64,000 nucleotides of DNA from Streptomyces sp. 2114.4 (GCF_900187385.1 NZ_FYEY01000001.1:1488001-1552000); one strand, 5' to 3'. Positions 35,687 to 44,798 are shown, numbered from the stretch's first letter. Translations and numbers: made by a program. Notes: generated by a model from the letters alone, not told the origin.

Positions 35687-36742
35687 CTACGCCAGGCCGG
35701 CCCGCTCCAGGGCCTCGGTGCCGGCCCGCAGCGAGGCGAGGCGGTCCTCCAGGGTGAAACCCGCCGGGGCCAGCGTCAGTGTGGTCACTCCGGCCGCCGC
35801 GTAGGCCTGCATCCGCTCGGCGATCCGCTCGACGGAGCCGAGCAGCGTGGTCTGGTCGATCAGCTGCTCCGGGATCGCGGCGGCGGCGCCTTCCTTGTCG
35901 CCGGACAGGTACTTGCCCTGGATCTCGGCGGCTTCCTTCTCGTACCCCATGCGCTGGGCGAGCTGGTTGTAGAAGTTCTGCTTAGGGCTGCCCATTCCGC
36001 CGACGTACAGGGCGGTGTACGGACGGAACATGTCGGCCAGCGCGCTGACGTCCTTGTCCGCGCCGACGGCCAGCGGCAGCGTCGGGCAGACGTCGAAGCC
36101 CTCCAGGGTCTTGCCCGCCTTCTCGCGGCCGGCCCGGAGGTGCGAGATCGCGGTCTCCTCCAGGTGGTCGGCCGAGGGGAAGATCAGCAGAGCACCGTCG
36201 GCGATCTCACCGGTCTGCTGGAGGTTCTTCGGGCCGATCGCGGCGATGTAGAGCGGGATGTGCTCGCGCTGCGGGTGGACGGTGAGCTTCAGCGGCTTGC
36301 CGGGGCCGCCGGGCAGCGGCAGCGTCCAGTGCTCGCCCTGGTAGGACAGCCGCTCGCGTGACATGGCCTTGCGGACGATGTCCACGTACTCGCGGGTGCG
36401 CGCCAGCGGCTTGTCGAACTTGACGCCGTACCAGCCCTCGGACACCTGCGGCCCCGAGACGCCGAGCCCCAGCCGGAACCGGCCGCCGGAGAGGGAGTCC
36501 AGGGTGGCGGCCGTCATCGCGGTCATCGCGGGCATACGCGCCGGGATCTGGAAGATCGCCGAACCGATGTCGATCTGCTCGGTCTGGGCCGCGACCCAGG
36601 AGAGCACGGTGGCGGCGTCGGAGCCGTAGGCCTCGGCGGCCCAGCAGACGGCATAGCCCAGGCGGTCGGCCTCCTGCGCGACCGCGAGATTGTCGGAGTC
36701 CATCCCGGCGCCCCAGTAGCCGAGGTTGATGCCAAGCCTCAT
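35687..36742 (-). CDS. LLM-class F420-dependent oxidoreductase
   Basis: A 351-aa luciferase-like (TIM-barrel) flavin/F420 oxidoreductase. It begins MRLGINLGYWGAGMDSDNL, then AVCWAAEAYGSDAATVLSW, IGSAIFQIPARMPAMTAM and LSGGRFRLGLGVSGPQVSEGWYG, which are the conserved barrel strands of the F420-dependent glucose-6-phosphate dehydrogenase/mer group. ATG at 36742 has GGGGAGC just upstream. Stands alone, divergent from the aldo/keto reductase gene. Substrate unknown. Confidence 0.9.
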   Translation of the reverse strand: MRLGINLGYWGAGMDSDNLAVAQEADRLGYAVCWAAEAYGSDAATVLSWVAAQTEQIDIGSAIFQIPARMPAMTAMTAATLDSLSGGRFRLGLGVSGPQVSEGWYGVKFDKPLARTREYVDIVRKAMSRERLSYQGEHWTLPLPGGPGKPLKLTVHPQREHIPLYIAAIGPKNLQQTGEIADGALLIFPSADHLEETAISHLRAGREKAGKTLEGFDVCPTLPLAVGADKDVSALADMFRPYTALYVGGMGSPKQNFYNQLAQRMGYEKEAAEIQGKYLSGDKEGAAAAIPEQLIDQTTLLGSVERIAERMQAYAAAGVTTLTLAPAGFTLEDRLASLRAGTEALERAGLA

Positions 36743-36869
36743 GCCGCTCCCCTTACCGATCAGTAACGTCGCTGTTGCGGGGACTGTAGCGCGCGCCCCC
36801 GCCGGCCGTCATCGGCGGGTTGTCCACAGGTCCCCTGTTCCCGGCGCGCGGCCAGTAATCTCAAGGCCC

Positions 36870-37853
36870 ATGGAGCAAAGGCACCTCGGCCGTACGGGCC
36901 TTCGCGTGTCCCGCCTCGGGCTCGGCACCCTGAACTGGGCCCGCGACACGGACGAGCAGGAAGCCGCCGACCAGCTCAAGGCGTTCTGGGAGGCCGGCGG
37001 CACTCTGGTGGACACCGCCGACATCTATGCCGACGGCGGCGCCGAATACCTCCTGGGCCGGCTGACGGAAGGGCTCGTTCCGCGCGAGGACCTGGTCATC
37101 GCGACCAAGGCCGGCAGCGTCCTGGCCGCGGACCGCCGCGTCGACGGCTCCCGGCGCCATCTCCTCACCGCCCTGGACGCCTCCCTGGAACGGCTGGGCA
37201 CCGAGTACGTCGACCTGTGGCAGCTGCACGCCTTCGATCCGCACACCCCGCTGGAGGAGACCCTGCAGGCCCTCGACCTCGCCGTCACCAGCGGCCGGGC
37301 GCGCTATGTGGGGCTGTCGAACTTCTCCGGCTGGCAGCTCGCCAAGGCGGCCACCTGGCAGCTGGCCGCGCCCGGTGTACGCAACCGGCTGGCGAGCACG
37401 CAGATGGAGTACTCCCTGCTCCAGCGCGGTGTCGAGCGGGAGGTGCTGCCGGCGGCGCTGGATCTCGGTATGGGCCTGCTGCCGTCGTCGCCACTCGGAC
37501 GGGGCGTGCTGACCGGCAAGTACCGCCACGCGACGCCGGCCGACTCGCGGGGCGCCTCGGAGCATCTGGCCCCGTTCGTCGCGCCCTACCTCGACGAGAC
37601 GGCGGGCCGGGTCGTCGAAGCGGTCACCACGGCCGCCGACGGACTGGCCGTCACCCCGCTCCAGGTCGCGCTCTCCTGGGTACGCGACCGTCCCGGAGTG
37701 ACCGCGCCGATCCTGGGCGCCCGCACGGAAGCGCAGCTCAGAGCCGCATTGTCAGTGGAGACCCTTAGTCTTCCTGACGAGATCCGCCGGGCGCTGGACG
37801 ATGTTTCGGCTCCGGTGCACCACTACCCCGATCACGACTGGAGCACGCTGTGA
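36870..37853 (+). CDS. Aldo/keto reductase
   Basis: A 327-aa AKR oxidoreductase. N-terminus MEQRHLGRTGLRVSRLGLGTLNW; catalytic residues Asp in VDTADIYADGGAEYLLG with the Tyr, Lys in VIATKAGS and His in LWQLHAFDPHTP; NADPH-binding PSSPLGRGVLTGKY and PILGARTEAQL. ATG at 36870 has AAGG upstream. Its stop overlaps the GTG start of the next large gene (GTGA), so the two are co-translated. Substrate unknown. Confidence 0.92.
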   Translation: MEQRHLGRTGLRVSRLGLGTLNWARDTDEQEAADQLKAFWEAGGTLVDTADIYADGGAEYLLGRLTEGLVPREDLVIATKAGSVLAADRRVDGSRRHLLTALDASLERLGTEYVDLWQLHAFDPHTPLEETLQALDLAVTSGRARYVGLSNFSGWQLAKAATWQLAAPGVRNRLASTQMEYSLLQRGVEREVLPAALDLGMGLLPSSPLGRGVLTGKYRHATPADSRGASEHLAPFVAPYLDETAGRVVEAVTTAADGLAVTPLQVALSWVRDRPGVTAPILGARTEAQLRAALSVETLSLPDEIRRALDDVSAPVHHYPDHDWSTL

Positions 37854-40543
37854 GTACCGACCGCCTCGCCGGCGAAACCCCGCCCGAGCAGGAGGCCGCG
37901 CCCGGGACTGCGGATGCCCAGACACCCGACGACCCCACGGCACCGGAGGACCCCACGGCACCGCGGAACGACGCCATGGCGCCTGGCCCGGACGCGACGG
38001 CACCGGAGCAGGCCACAGCACCGGACACGGACACGACGACGCCGGAACACGCCACGGCACCGGACACGGACACAGACACGACGGCGCCGGAGGGCTCCTC
38101 GGCCGGCGCCGCGGACGCGACGGTTCCGGTGAGCGAGCCGGCGCCCGCGGCATCCGGCGCCGGGGACCGGGCTCCCGGCTCCGGTGCGGCGCGGGAGACC
38201 GCGGTGCCCGCGTCGGGCAAGGCGACCGCGGACGCGCTGGCCGCGGCGGTACGCGCGGTGGAGAGCGGCGAGCGCACGGCCGCTTCGTTCTTCAACGACA
38301 CACCCCGTCCCGCACCCCGTCCCACCAGGCAGGCCGCACCCGCCGCCCGGCCCCGCGAGGACCGCCCTGACACCACCGGCCGCGCCCCGCAGCAGGGCGC
38401 ACCCCCCGGCCCCGCCGCCCCGGAGGCCGCCCGGCCCGGCACCGCGCCCGACGCCGGCCGTCCGGCCGGTCCCCCCGTCACGGACACCGGCGCCATGGGC
38501 CCGGCCGCCGCACCGGCTCCGGCCGGCCCGGCTCCCGCCCCCCGTCCCTCCGTGGCCACGGCGCCCGGCATCGAGGGCGTACGGCAGGTCCTCACGGCGG
38601 GCGGCGCACCCCAGGCGCTGGCGGAGCCCGCCGCGGAAGTGCTCGGAGAGCGGGCGGCCGAGGCGCTGCGCGAGGACCCCTGGCAGTTGCTCGGTGTGCC
38701 CGGGGTACGCCCCGAACAGGCCGACGGCTTCGCCCGGGCGCTGCTCGGCCCGGCCTGCGGCCCTGGCGACGAGCGGCGCGCGCAGGCGTTGGTCGGCTGG
38801 CTGCTGGAACAGGCCGCCGTCGCGGGGCACTCCGCCCTGGAGGCCGCCGCGCTGCGTGCCGCACTCGCCCAGCGCTCGGTGCCCGACCCCGACGAGGCCC
38901 TGCAGACCGCCATCGCGGACGGTGCCGTGCTGGTCTTCCAGGACGCGATCGAGGAACCGGGCCGGGCGCGCCCCGCCACGGGCGACGACGAGGACGAGGA
39001 GCAGCCGGTCCGGATCCTGCTCGGCCTGGACCGGTTCGCGATGGCCGAGGAGAGCGTCGCCGACGGCCTGGCGCGGCTGTTGAACACCTTCGAAGCGGTG
39101 GCCGGGCCGGAGCGGCACACCGCGGCGGACGCCGGTGAGCCCGGCGGCGACACGGCGGCCTCAAAGCCGACGACCGCGGAGCCGGCGGACGCCGACCGGA
39201 GCCCGGCCGCGGAGGGTGCTGGCGCCCCGGCCCCCGACGCCGGAGACACCGGGGCAGCCGCCGACGCCGACGACACCGCCGCCCCCCGGCCCGTACGCCC
39301 CTCCGCCGCCGCCTGGGAGGCCGCGGCGGCCGCCGCACCGTCGCCGTCGGCCGCGGAGCTCATCCGCGCCACCGCACACAGCGGCCTGGTGGCGCACACC
39401 GGTGCCGAGGCGGCCCGCGCCGAGCCCGCCGCGCTGATCGCCGCGGCCCGCTCGCTGGGCCTGCGGGCATTCGGTGCCACGCATACCGAGAACGGCCGCC
39501 GGCGCCTGGCCGCCCACCTCGCCGCGAGCACCCCGGAGGCCGCCGCCGCTTCCGGGGACCCCGGCGCGGCCGCGGTGACCGTGTCCGGCCTGCTGTCCGG
39601 CCGCCAGGGCCCCGGCCGTGACGCCGACGGCGCCCTGGCGCTCGATCTGCTGGTCGTGCTGGACGCCCCGCAGCTGGATCTGGAGACCGCCGCGCTGCTC
39701 GTCGAGTCGCTGACCGACGGGACCCGCCTGGTGCTCAGCGGCGATCCGGGGGTGCTGTGGTCCGCCGGTCCCGGCCGGCTGTTCGCCGATCTGCTCGCGG
39801 CCCGCTTCTGTCCTCAGGTCGCCTCCCGCACCCCGGACTTCGGCCCGATCGGCGAGCTGGTGTCGGGCATCGGCATCGGCGAACTGAGCCAGGTCGAGGC
39901 GCCCGGAAAGGAAGTGGTGATCGTCCCGGCGCGGGATGCCGGAGAGGCGGTGCACCGCACCGTCCAGCTGGTCGCCGACTCCGTGCCCCGGGCGCTCGGT
40001 GTCCCCGCGGAGCAGACCCAGGTCATCACCGTCGGCCACGGCGGCGCGGCCGGCACCCGCGCGCTCAACGCCGCCCTCAAGGAACGGCTCAGCCCCGGCC
40101 CCGGCCGGTTCGGCGGTTTCGACCCCGGCGACCGCGTGGCCTACGCCCCCGCGCCCGGCCGCACGGTGCCCGGCACGGTCACCGGCGCGGACGCGTCCGG
40201 GCTGCATCTCGACTGCGACGGCACCGCGGCCGTGGTACCGCGCGAACAGGTCGCTGCGGGAGCCGTACGCCACGGCTGGGCGCTCACCGCGCACCAGGCG
40301 GCCGGGATGCGCTGGCCCGCCGCGGTGGTCGTGCTGCCCGGGGACGCCGCGGGCGGGCTGACCCGCGCCTGGGTCTACACCGCCTTCAGCCGCGGCGAAC
40401 GGCACCTGTCGGTCGTCCAGGGGGTCGACCAGGCGCTGCCCCGCGCCATCGCCGAGGTACCCGTCAAGGAACGCACCACCCGGCTGCGCACCCTGCTGCG
40501 GGACAGCGTCCAGAGCGCCGAGGAGCCGCCGGCGGCCGGCTGA
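37850..40543 (+). CDS. RecD2-like helix-hairpin-helix protein with degenerate ATPase motifs
   Basis: An 897-aa protein. Residues 1-245 are Ala/Pro/Thr/Asp-rich and probably disordered. A helix-hairpin-helix module with a winged-helix-like part follows (about 250-420; DPWQLLGVPGVRPEQADGFARA). The C-terminal half aligns in order with the RecD2 helicase, but the Walker A position reads HTGAEAARA (about 518) instead of GPGTGKT, the Walker B reads LLVVLDAPQ instead of DEA, while LVLSGDPGVLWSAGPG (about 625) matches motif III, and WALTAHQAAGMRWPAAVVV with AWVYTAFSRGERHLSVV (about 811-850) matches the C-terminal helicase motifs. It is therefore probably a DNA-binding protein without ATPase activity. 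Coupled to the preceding reductase gene by a GTGA overlap. Confidence 0.8.
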   Translation: MSTDRLAGETPPEQEAAPGTADAQTPDDPTAPEDPTAPRNDAMAPGPDATAPEQATAPDTDTTTPEHATAPDTDTDTTAPEGSSAGAADATVPVSEPAPAASGAGDRAPGSGAARETAVPASGKATADALAAAVRAVESGERTAASFFNDTPRPAPRPTRQAAPAARPREDRPDTTGRAPQQGAPPGPAAPEAARPGTAPDAGRPAGPPVTDTGAMGPAAAPAPAGPAPAPRPSVATAPGIEGVRQVLTAGGAPQALAEPAAEVLGERAAEALREDPWQLLGVPGVRPEQADGFARALLGPACGPGDERRAQALVGWLLEQAAVAGHSALEAAALRAALAQRSVPDPDEALQTAIADGAVLVFQDAIEEPGRARPATGDDEDEEQPVRILLGLDRFAMAEESVADGLARLLNTFEAVAGPERHTAADAGEPGGDTAASKPTTAEPADADRSPAAEGAGAPAPDAGDTGAAADADDTAAPRPVRPSAAAWEAAAAAAPSPSAAELIRATAHSGLVAHTGAEAARAEPAALIAAARSLGLRAFGATHTENGRRRLAAHLAASTPEAAAASGDPGAAAVTVSGLLSGRQGPGRDADGALALDLLVVLDAPQLDLETAALLVESLTDGTRLVLSGDPGVLWSAGPGRLFADLLAARFCPQVASRTPDFGPIGELVSGIGIGELSQVEAPGKEVVIVPARDAGEAVHRTVQLVADSVPRALGVPAEQTQVITVGHGGAAGTRALNAALKERLSPGPGRFGGFDPGDRVAYAPAPGRTVPGTVTGADASGLHLDCDGTAAVVPREQVAAGAVRHGWALTAHQAAGMRWPAAVVVLPGDAAGGLTRAWVYTAFSRGERHLSVVQGVDQALPRAIAEVPVKERTTRLRTLLRDSVQSAEEPPAAG

Positions 40544-40711
40544 CCGGAGAGCGCGGCCCGCTCCCCCTGACCACACGCACCACCAGCCGCCGCCCCGGCC
40601 CGTGGGCAGCCTCCTGCCGACGGACCGGGGCAGCGGTCGGTGTACACGGATCAGGGCGCTCTGGCGGGGCTGGGGCAGGGCCTGTGGGCCAGGGCCGCCA
40701 CCCCGCCCACC

Positions 40712-41386
40712 TCACCGTCCGCGGTCGGGCGCTTCCAGCTCGTCCTCGTCGCCCAGTTCCTCGTCGAAGACCGCGCTGACGTCGAAGCGGCACACCACCC
40801 GCTGGGGGTCCGCCTGATCGAACGGCGCGGACAGCCACTCCCCCGGTTCGGCCGGGTCGTCCGCGGCCGCCACCCACAGGGTGGAGTCGCCCTCCTCCAG
40901 GCCGAACTCCTTGTGCCGGGAGGCGATCTCGTCCGGCTCGAACTCCCCGAAGAGCACGCCCAGCGCCGCATGCACGCTGGTGCCGACGACCGCGGCGGCG
41001 TCGGCGCCGCTGCCCGCCGCCTCGTCGGCGGCATCCGGATCGAGGTCGGCGATGCGCTGGGCCTGATGCAGCAGCCGCTGCGGTTCGGCGACGGTGTAAT
41101 CGCGCCGGATCAGCACGCTCAGCGCACTCGGCTCCTCCGGGCCCGCGTAGGCGGGCAGGGCATCACTCCCGGGGATCTCGAAGGGGGTGACCTCGTCGTA
41201 GGTGTCGTACAGCAGCTCGTCATAGACCTCTGCCGCCGCGGCGAGCTCGTCGAACGCGGCGTAGACGGCCGGATCGTCCTGCCCCGAGCGGCGTTCGACC
41301 GCGTCGAGGTGACGGTCCAGCGCGGCTTTGACCGCCTTGGCGGCGGCACGTACCTCGGCAGCGGAAGGCTGCGCAGCATCAGACAT
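40712..41386 (-). CDS. Conserved acidic hypothetical protein
   Basis: A 224-aa acidic, soluble protein; I do not recognise a named domain. It is helical at the N-terminus (MSDAAQPSAAEVRAAAKAVK), with DELLYDTYDEVTPFEIPGSD and a C-terminus ending FDVSAVFDEELGDEDELEAPDRGR. ATG at 41386 is preferred over the upstream GTG of the open frame because it begins the ordered region. Divergent from the DUF5703 gene (48 bp between starts) and convergent with the RecD2-like gene. No signal peptide or membrane segment. Confidence 0.75.
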   Translation of the reverse strand: MSDAAQPSAAEVRAAAKAVKAALDRHLDAVERRSGQDDPAVYAAFDELAAAAEVYDELLYDTYDEVTPFEIPGSDALPAYAGPEEPSALSVLIRRDYTVAEPQRLLHQAQRIADLDPDAADEAAGSGADAAAVVGTSVHAALGVLFGEFEPDEIASRHKEFGLEEGDSTLWVAAADDPAEPGEWLSAPFDQADPQRVVCRFDVSAVFDEELGDEDELEAPDRGR

Positions 41387-41433
41387 AGTGCAGACGCTAT
41401 CCGTACCGGGGCCGGTCCCGCACAATAGATGCG

Positions 41434-41622
41434 ATGCCGGAATACGAATTCTGCGATGTGTACGTGCCTCGGGGAGTGTCCCGGAAGGCCGCCACTCGCC
41501 TGCTGACCGACCATGCCGAGTACGGACACTGGGAGTTGGACCGACTGCGCCTGAACCCGGACGGGAGCCGCAAGGTGCGGCTGCGCCGCCGGATCATCCG
41601 CCAGCTCCGTGCCACATGGTGA
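41434..41622 (+). CDS. DUF5703 family small protein
   Basis: A 62-aa basic protein, MPEYEFCDVYVPRGVSRKA to RLRRRIIRQLRATW, matching the small actinobacterial DUF5703 family as I remember it. ATG at 41434; short, but with strong third-position GC and conserved placement before the chaplin genes. Function unknown. Confidence 0.8.
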   Translation: MPEYEFCDVYVPRGVSRKAATRLLTDHAEYGHWELDRLRLNPDGSRKVRLRRRIIRQLRATW

Positions 41623-41647
41623 GCGCCACCGGCGCCTGAGCACGGCA

Positions 41648-41677
41648 GAGCGGGCCCCGCTTGGGCAGGGCCCGCTC
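41648..41677. terminator. Bidirectional terminator before the chaplin gene end
   Basis: Perfect 10-bp stem gagcgggccc (41648-41657) with gggcccgctc (41668-41677), between the convergent DUF5703 and chpC stops. Confidence 0.75.
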
Positions 41678-41707
41678 GTGGAGCGCCGGTGCGCTATGTC
41701 GTGCTGC

Positions 41708-42505
41708 TCACCGGCGGGCGGCGCGCGCCTTGCGGTAGATCAAGGCGCCCCCGAGCAGCAGTCCGGCGCTGGCCGGAATCGCGTAGCCGACCCCTCCGGC
41801 ACCCGTCTGCGCGAGGTGACCGACGGGCTTGGGGGGCGTCACGATCTGGCTGTGCCCCCCGGTCTGCGGCTTCGTCCCCGGCGTGTGCGGCGACTGCTGG
41901 CTGGGCTTGCCCGGCTGGTGAGGCTTGCCCGGGTGGTGGGGCTTACCGGGCTGGTGAGGCTTACCGGGCTGATGGGGCTTGCCCGGGTGATGCGGCTTGC
42001 CGGGCTCGTGCGGCTTGCCCGGGTGGTGCGGCCGGCCCGGGGCCGGCGTCGACCCATTGGCGCAGTGGTTGCCGAAGGCCGGGTTCAGCAGCCCGGCCGC
42101 CGAGACGCTGTTGCCACAGGCGTTCACCGGTACGTCGACCGGAGCCTGGACACTGTTGCCCGACGCGACACCGGGCGAGTTCGAGGCCCCGCCCGCGGCG
42201 TTCGCACCGCCCTGGTGTCCGGACTGGTGACCACCCTGGTGTCCGCCGATGTGCCGACCACCGCCGACGTTGGCGCAGTGGTTGCCGAACGCGGGGTTCA
42301 GCAGCCCGACGACATTGACGGTGTTGCCACAGGCGTTCACCGGTACGTGCACCGGTACCTGAACACTGTTGCCGGATCCGACGCCGGGCGAGTTCGCCGC
42401 GCCTCCGGCGGCTCCCGCGTCGGCCTGTGCATAGCCGGCGGCCATGGCGAGTACGCCACTGGCGGCCGCCATGGTGATCAGGCCCTTTCGTGCGACCTGT
42501 CTCAT
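41708..42505 (-). CDS. chpC: Long chaplin with LAXTG sorting signal (ChpC-like)
   Basis: A 265-aa cell-wall-anchored chaplin, part of the amyloid surface layer that lets aerial hyphae emerge. A signal peptide (about 1-29) is followed by two chaplin domains (about 35-78 and 105-150), each with SPGV.SGN, the paired Cys in NACGN and NHCAN, and VGLLNPAFGN or AGLLNPAFGN. A wall-spanning region has seven PHxPGK repeats (DNA 41904-42029), then the sortase signal LAQTG (231-235), a membrane helix and a basic tail. ATG at 42505 has GGGGAA upstream. In S. coelicolor ChpC and ChpH lie side by side (SCO1674/1675), as here. Confidence 0.95.
   Translation of the reverse strand: MRQVARKGLITMAAASGVLAMAAGYAQADAGAAGGAANSPGVGSGNSVQVPVHVPVNACGNTVNVVGLLNPAFGNHCANVGGGRHIGGHQGGHQSGHQGGANAAGGASNSPGVASGNSVQAPVDVPVNACGNSVSAAGLLNPAFGNHCANGSTPAPGRPHHPGKPHEPGKPHHPGKPHQPGKPHQPGKPHHPGKPHQPGKPSQQSPHTPGTKPQTGGHSQIVTPPKPVGHLAQTGAGGVGYAIPASAGLLLGGALIYRKARAARR
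41904..42029. repeat. Seven 18-bp tandem repeats inside chpC
   Basis: Exactly 126 bp of 18-bp units (for example ggcttgcccgggtggtgc), each coding PHxPGK with x = H, Q or E. They are a protein spacer repeat, not a CRISPR array. Confidence 0.9.
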
Positions 42506-42675
42506 AGGTTGTTCCCCTGCCTAGTGCCTTACAGGAATACGGGCAAGTGAGGATCCTCGGAAGAATCCACCGGCCCGCCGAAACCCAGCGGCTCCGGAAT
42601 GTGGTGCGCCTTCCGGAGCCGGACCGAGTCAGACCCTTACCGGGTGCAAATACAACGCCAAAGGACGCCAGAAGG

Positions 42676-42909
42676 TCACTTGTTGACGCAGCCCTCGCCG
42701 AACGCGGGGTTCAGCAGCCCGATCACGGAGACCGTGTTGCCACAAGCGTTCACCGGAACGTGTACCGGCACCTGGATGGTGTTGCCGGAAACCACACCAG
42801 GAGAGTTCAGGGCAGCGCCCTGGGCACCCGAGTCAGCAACGGCCAGGCCCGCACCGGCGAGCACGACACCACCGGCCACTGCCGCAGCGGCGACGACCTT
42901 CTTGATCAT
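42676..42909 (-). CDS. chpH: Short chaplin ChpH
   Basis: A 77-aa secreted chaplin: signal peptide MIKKVVAAAAVAGGVVLAGAGLAVA, then one chaplin domain with SPGVVSGNTIQVPVHVPVNA, the paired cysteines in NACGN and EGCVNK, and IGLLNPAFGEG. It self-assembles into amyloid fibrils at the air-water interface. ATG at 42909 is preceded by a near-perfect ribosome site AAGGAGG. It lies 170 bp upstream of chpC on the same strand. Confidence 0.96.
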   Translation of the reverse strand: MIKKVVAAAAVAGGVVLAGAGLAVADSGAQGAALNSPGVVSGNTIQVPVHVPVNACGNTVSVIGLLNPAFGEGCVNK

Positions 42910-43051
42910 TATTCCTCCTTGTAGGCAATACGATCCCAGCCGCGGACCGCACTCACTGCAACGAGAAAAATGCTGTTGAAGCTACGAACACATCGGTGCG
43001 TTCACCCTTTTCAGCGAAGCCGGTGCGAAAGGCAGGAAATCCGCGCCGAAT

Positions 43052-44377
43052 TCAGCTCTGGTCGATGAACCGGTCGAGCACCCGGACCCCGAACTTCAGT
43101 CCGTCCACCGGCACCCGCTCGTCCACACCGTGGAACATTCCTGCGAAGTCCAGCTCCGGCGGCAGCTTCAGCGGGGCGAAGCCGAATCCGCGGATCCCGA
43201 GATCGTCGAAGGACTTGGCGTCCGTGCCGGCGGAGAGCATGTACGGCACGGCGCGCGCGATCGGGTCCTCGGCCTGCAGCGCCGACTGCATCGCCTCGAC
43301 CAGCGCACCGTCGAAGGTGGTCTCCAGCGCCTTGTCCGCGTGGACGTCCTCCCGCTTCACCCGCGGGCCCAGGATCCGGTCCAGGTCGGCCAGGAACTCC
43401 TCCTCGTGGCCCGGCAGGAACCGGCCGTCGACATGGGCGGTGGCCTGCCCCGGGATGACGTTGACCTTGTAGCCGGCACCCAGCTGCGTCGGGTTGGCGG
43501 TGTTCTTGAGCGAGGCGCCGATCAGCTTGGCGATGCCGCCGAGCTTGGCCAGCGTGGCGTCCATGTCCTCGGGGTCGAGCTCGGTGCCCAGCGCGTCCCC
43601 GAGCTGGTCGAGGAAGGAGCGCAGCGTCTTGGTCACGCGCACCGGGAACTCGTGCCGGCCCAACCGGCCGACCGCCTCGGACAGTTCGGTGATCGCGTTG
43701 TCCTTGTGGATCATCGAACCGTGACCGGCGTTGCCGTCCACCGTCAGCTTCATCCAGTGCATGCCCTTCTGGGCCGTCTCGATGAGGTAGAGCCGCACCT
43801 GCTCGTTGACGGTGAAGGAGAAGCCGCCGACCTCGCTGATCGCCTCCGTGACGCCCTCGAAGAGGTGCGGGTGATGGTCGACGAGGTAGCGCGCGCCGTA
43901 GGTGCCGCCCGCCTCCTCGTCCGCGAGGAACGCCAGCACGATGTCGCGCGGCGGCTTGCGGCCGGTGCGCAGCCGGTCCCGGACGACGGCGAGCGTCATC
44001 GCGTCCATGTCCTTCATGTCGACCGCGCCCCGGCCCCAGACGCAGCCGTCGGCGATCTCCCCGGAGAACGGGTGGTGGGTCCAGTCGTCGGCGTTGGCCG
44101 GCACCACATCGGTGTGTCCGTGGATGAGCAGCCCCGGCCGCGAGCGGTCCTCGCCCTCGATCCGGGCGACGGTCGAGGCGCGGCCCCTGTGGGACTCGAA
44201 GATCTGCGGCTCCAGGCCGACCTCGGCGAGCTTCTCCGCGACGTACTCGGCGGCGGCCCGCTCCCCCGGGCCCGAGTGGTCGCCGTAGTTGCTGGTGTCC
44301 ATCCGGATCAGATCCCGGCACAGGTCGACGACCTCGTCCTCACCGGTCACCGCACGGCCCGACTGCGACTCGCTCAT
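43052..44377 (-). CDS. M20-family metallopeptidase (ArgE/DapE type)
   Basis: A 441-aa zinc peptidase. Metal ligands are visible in LLIHGHTDVVPA (His, Asp), GRGAVDMKDM (Asp), FLADEEAGGTYGARYL (catalytic Glu pair), and the C-terminal MFHGVDERV (His); the dimerisation domain lies between (TVDGNAGHGSM, IPGQATAHVDGRFLPGH). ATG at 44377 begins the conserved region and has GAGGGC upstream; the open frame extends further without support. No signal peptide, so it is cytoplasmic and probably cleaves small peptides or acylated amino acids. Confidence 0.92.
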   Translation of the reverse strand: MSESQSGRAVTGEDEVVDLCRDLIRMDTSNYGDHSGPGERAAAEYVAEKLAEVGLEPQIFESHRGRASTVARIEGEDRSRPGLLIHGHTDVVPANADDWTHHPFSGEIADGCVWGRGAVDMKDMDAMTLAVVRDRLRTGRKPPRDIVLAFLADEEAGGTYGARYLVDHHPHLFEGVTEAISEVGGFSFTVNEQVRLYLIETAQKGMHWMKLTVDGNAGHGSMIHKDNAITELSEAVGRLGRHEFPVRVTKTLRSFLDQLGDALGTELDPEDMDATLAKLGGIAKLIGASLKNTANPTQLGAGYKVNVIPGQATAHVDGRFLPGHEEEFLADLDRILGPRVKREDVHADKALETTFDGALVEAMQSALQAEDPIARAVPYMLSAGTDAKSFDDLGIRGFGFAPLKLPPELDFAGMFHGVDERVPVDGLKFGVRVLDRFIDQS

Positions 44378-44683
44378 GCGGCGCCCTCGCTTCGCCCGGC
44401 CCCGCATGCGCGGGGCTCCCACCTCTCCATGGTTCGCTCGCGGAGCTGACTCACGGTGCCTCCTCTGGCTTCACGGCCGCGTCACGCACCCCTCAGAGCA
44501 CGGCCCACGGCGGGTCCACTGCCATCCTCCACCCGTCGCCCGCTGTACCCAAGGCCGCAATACTCCCGACATGCGCTGGTCACAGCCCCGCTTCCGGCCG
44601 AATGCAGGGGTGATCGACCACCCGCGAACGTTTGCTATTGTTTTCCACGTCGGAACGGCCCAGGCCGCACCGGCAGACACCTT
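44378..44683. other. Gap before the tRNA-Leu gene
   Basis: No supported gene. It should hold the promoters of the M20 peptidase (minus strand) and of tRNA-Leu (plus strand). An AT-rich patch, tttgctattgttttcc, at about 44631-44646 is a plausible -10 region for the tRNA, though no clear -35 is seen. Confidence 0.4.
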
Positions 44684-44771
44684 GTCCGGGTGGCGGAATG
44701 GCAGACGCGCTAGCTTGAGGTGCTAGTGCCCTTTATCGGGCGTGGGGGTTCAAGTCCCCCCTCGGACACCA
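44684..44771 (+). tRNA. tRNA-Leu (anticodon GAG)
   Basis: An 88-base tRNA with encoded CCA. The acceptor stem GTCCGGG pairs with CTCGGAC (one G-U), the anticodon arm is CTAGC-TTGAGGT-GCTAG, giving anticodon GAG, a long variable arm (GCCCTTTATCGGGC) marks the leucine class, and the T arm is GGGGGTTCAAGTCCCCC. It is a likely attachment site: integrase debris follows directly. Confidence 0.96.
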
Positions 44772-44775
44772 GCTG

Positions 44776-44798
44776 AGACCCCAGTTCATCTGGGGTCT
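44776..44798 (+). terminator. Terminator after tRNA-Leu
   Basis: Hairpin agaccccag/ctggggtct with loop ttcat, starting 5 bases after the CCA end and followed by T-rich tctgctttcc. Confidence 0.75.

Noticed and set aside
41904..42029. CRISPR-like regular repeats
   Set aside because: The 18-bp units are contiguous with no spacers and encode an in-frame PHxPGK protein repeat in chpC.
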